Origin: Planctomycetaceae bacterium
GTDB lineage: Bacteria > Planctomycetota > Planctomycetia > Pirellulales > Thermoguttaceae
Length of the DNA stretch: 7,405 nt
Assembly: GCA_031278315.1 (NCBI GenBank)
Contig: JAITKS010000271.1
Coordinates: 1 to 7,405, forward strand
Direction of reading: 5' to 3'
The notes beneath the pieces are model-generated. The model did no database searches, was not told the DNA's origin, and worked only from the letters and a program-made list of their open reading frames with translations. The position numbers and the translations under genes are program-made. How positions within the stretch are numbered: position 1 is the stretch's first letter; every line of letters starts with the position of its first letter. Below, one piece after another: positions 6,368 through 7,405 of the stretch.

Positions 6368-7405
6368 ATGAAATATTTTAACGTAGCTGGTCCTTGTAAC
6401 CGTGAAAAACATTACATGATCAACGCCTCTAACCGTCTGCAAGGCGTGGAAGAGTTGATAGACAGTGAACAATATTTTGTGATTCACGCTGCACGTCAAA
6501 GCGGAAAAACAACGTATTTGAAAAATTTAGTCCAACAACTTAATGACGAAGGCAAATATTATGCGTTGTACTGTTCGCTTGAACGAGTACAAAATATTAT
6601 TGAACCTGAAAAAGGTGTTCCGGCGATAGTACATAGTCTGACAACTTATTTAAGATATTCTAAACTTCCGCATATTAATGAGTTCGCCTTGAATGCAGAC
6701 ACGCCTCACACCGAAATATTGTTTACCTCGTTGGTCGATTACTGCATGTTGCTTGATAAGCCTTTGGTTATATTTTTTGATGAGGCAGATTGCTTAAGTG
6801 AAAATACATTGATTTCTTTTTTACGTCAATTACGAAGCGGTTACAATGACCGTAGTACGATGCCGTTTGTCCATTCTGTTGCATTAGTCGGTATGCGTAA
6901 TCTCCGTGATTATAAAGCAAAGATTCGCCCCGACAGTGAAACGCTAGGCAGCGCAAGTCCGTTTAATGTTATTAAGAAAGCTTTGACAATAAAAAATTTC
7001 ACCAAAGATGAGATTATACAACTATATAGTCAACATACCGCCGAAACCGGACAAATATTCAACGGCGACGCAGTGGAATTAGTTTGGGAACAAACACAAG
7101 GACAACCTTGGTTAGTTAATGCGATCGCATGTGAAGTTATTGCCGAAATATTGCAGTCGGATTATACACAACCGATCACGCCGGAGTTGGTGAGTCAAGC
7201 GATTCAAAATATTATTCTCGAGCGTCCAACACATATTGACAGTTTGCTTGAGCGGTTAAATGAAAAACGTGTTCGCAAGATTATCTCGCCGATGATTATG
7301 GGTAAAGATATTAATAATACGAAATCAGATGATTTTTTATACACGCGTGATTTGGGTTTGATTCGTGAGGTTGATTTGCAAATTATACCGGCAAATCCGA
7401 TATAT
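6368..7405 (+). CDS. AAA-like P-loop ATPase of unknown role, 3' partial
   Basis: This is an open frame of 346 codons running off the window end. The ATG at 6368 puts the family-typical opening 'KYFNVAGPCNREKHYM' at residues 2-17, which supports this start. No Shine-Dalgarno sequence is present. The P-loop is ARQSGKTT (42-49, K47) in the context 'YFVIHAARQSGKTTYL', which is characteristic of the AAA-like (PF14516/AAA_14-type) group. Walker B is LVIFFDEAD with D138-E139, and 'ALVGMRNLRDY' (G175 onward) fits a sensor segment. Residues from about 195 match the helical lid region of STAND/AAA-like ATPases ('GQPWLVNAIACEV'). Known relatives are about 480-530 residues, so the missing part is probably 130-180 residues; in some relatives it holds a PD-(D/E)XK-like domain. 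The family is scattered widely through bacteria and often multi-copy. Its function is not established; defence or mobile-element links are speculation. The 228-bp gap before it suggests its own promoter. Confidence 0.85.
   Translation, partial: MKYFNVAGPCNREKHYMINASNRLQGVEELIDSEQYFVIHAARQSGKTTYLKNLVQQLNDEGKYYALYCSLERVQNIIEPEKGVPAIVHSLTTYLRYSKLPHINEFALNADTPHTEILFTSLVDYCMLLDKPLVIFFDEADCLSENTLISFLRQLRSGYNDRSTMPFVHSVALVGMRNLRDYKAKIRPDSETLGSASPFNVIKKALTIKNFTKDEIIQLYSQHTAETGQIFNGDAVELVWEQTQGQPWLVNAIACEVIAEILQSDYTQPITPELVSQAIQNIILERPTHIDSLLERLNEKRVRKIISPMIMGKDINNTKSDDFLYTRDLGLIREVDLQIIPANPIY

Noticed and set aside
6287..6956. Minus-strand open frames of 70 and 62 codons
   Set aside because: They are largely antisense to the P-loop and Walker B region of the AAA-like ATPase and have no credible protein features.

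Overview
The window is AT-rich bacterial DNA with four genes, all on the + strand. They are separated by gaps of 144, 178 and 228 bp, so nothing looks tightly operonic. The best lineage guess is a low-GC member of the Planctomycetota, for example a host-associated or gut Pirellulales/Thermoguttaceae-type organism. Two things support this. The secretion/pilus ATPase resembles planctomycete GspE/PilB proteins almost throughout, as recalled from the family. The large second gene resembles long GH38-like proteins I associate with that phylum. None of the three visible start codons has a Shine-Dalgarno sequence. The lineage is an inference from remembered protein similarity, not from a marker gene.

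Layout. Positions 1-732 hold the 3' part of a gene for a heptad-repeat coiled coil fused to a PD-(D/E)XK nuclease-like domain (DUF3782-like); its start lies before the window. Positions 877-4248 hold a 1123-residue GH38 (alpha-mannosidase)-like protein. It has Asn/Ser/Asp-rich insertions and appears to lack the usual zinc-binding and nucleophile residues. Positions 4427-6139 hold a complete 570-residue GspE/PilB ATPase with all hallmark motifs intact. Positions 6368-7405 hold the first 346 residues of an AAA-like ATPase of a widespread, poorly characterised accessory family; its 3' end lies beyond the window.

How they work together. No single pathway joins the four genes. The ATPase would power a type II secretion or type IV pilus machine, but no pilT, pilC/gspF or pilin gene is visible beside it. 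The GH38-like protein is probably involved in, or derived from, carbohydrate processing. The two outer genes belong to accessory families (nuclease-like coiled coil, AAA-like ATPase) often seen in many copies in large environmental genomes. Their closeness here could be chance. I found no RNA gene, CRISPR array, insertion sequence or integrase. The points most worth a second look are the degenerate GH38 active site, the 7/4-residue periodicity of the coiled coil, and an abrupt change in arginine and isoleucine codon use inside the ATPase gene. I do not see convincing evidence of a new multi-gene system.
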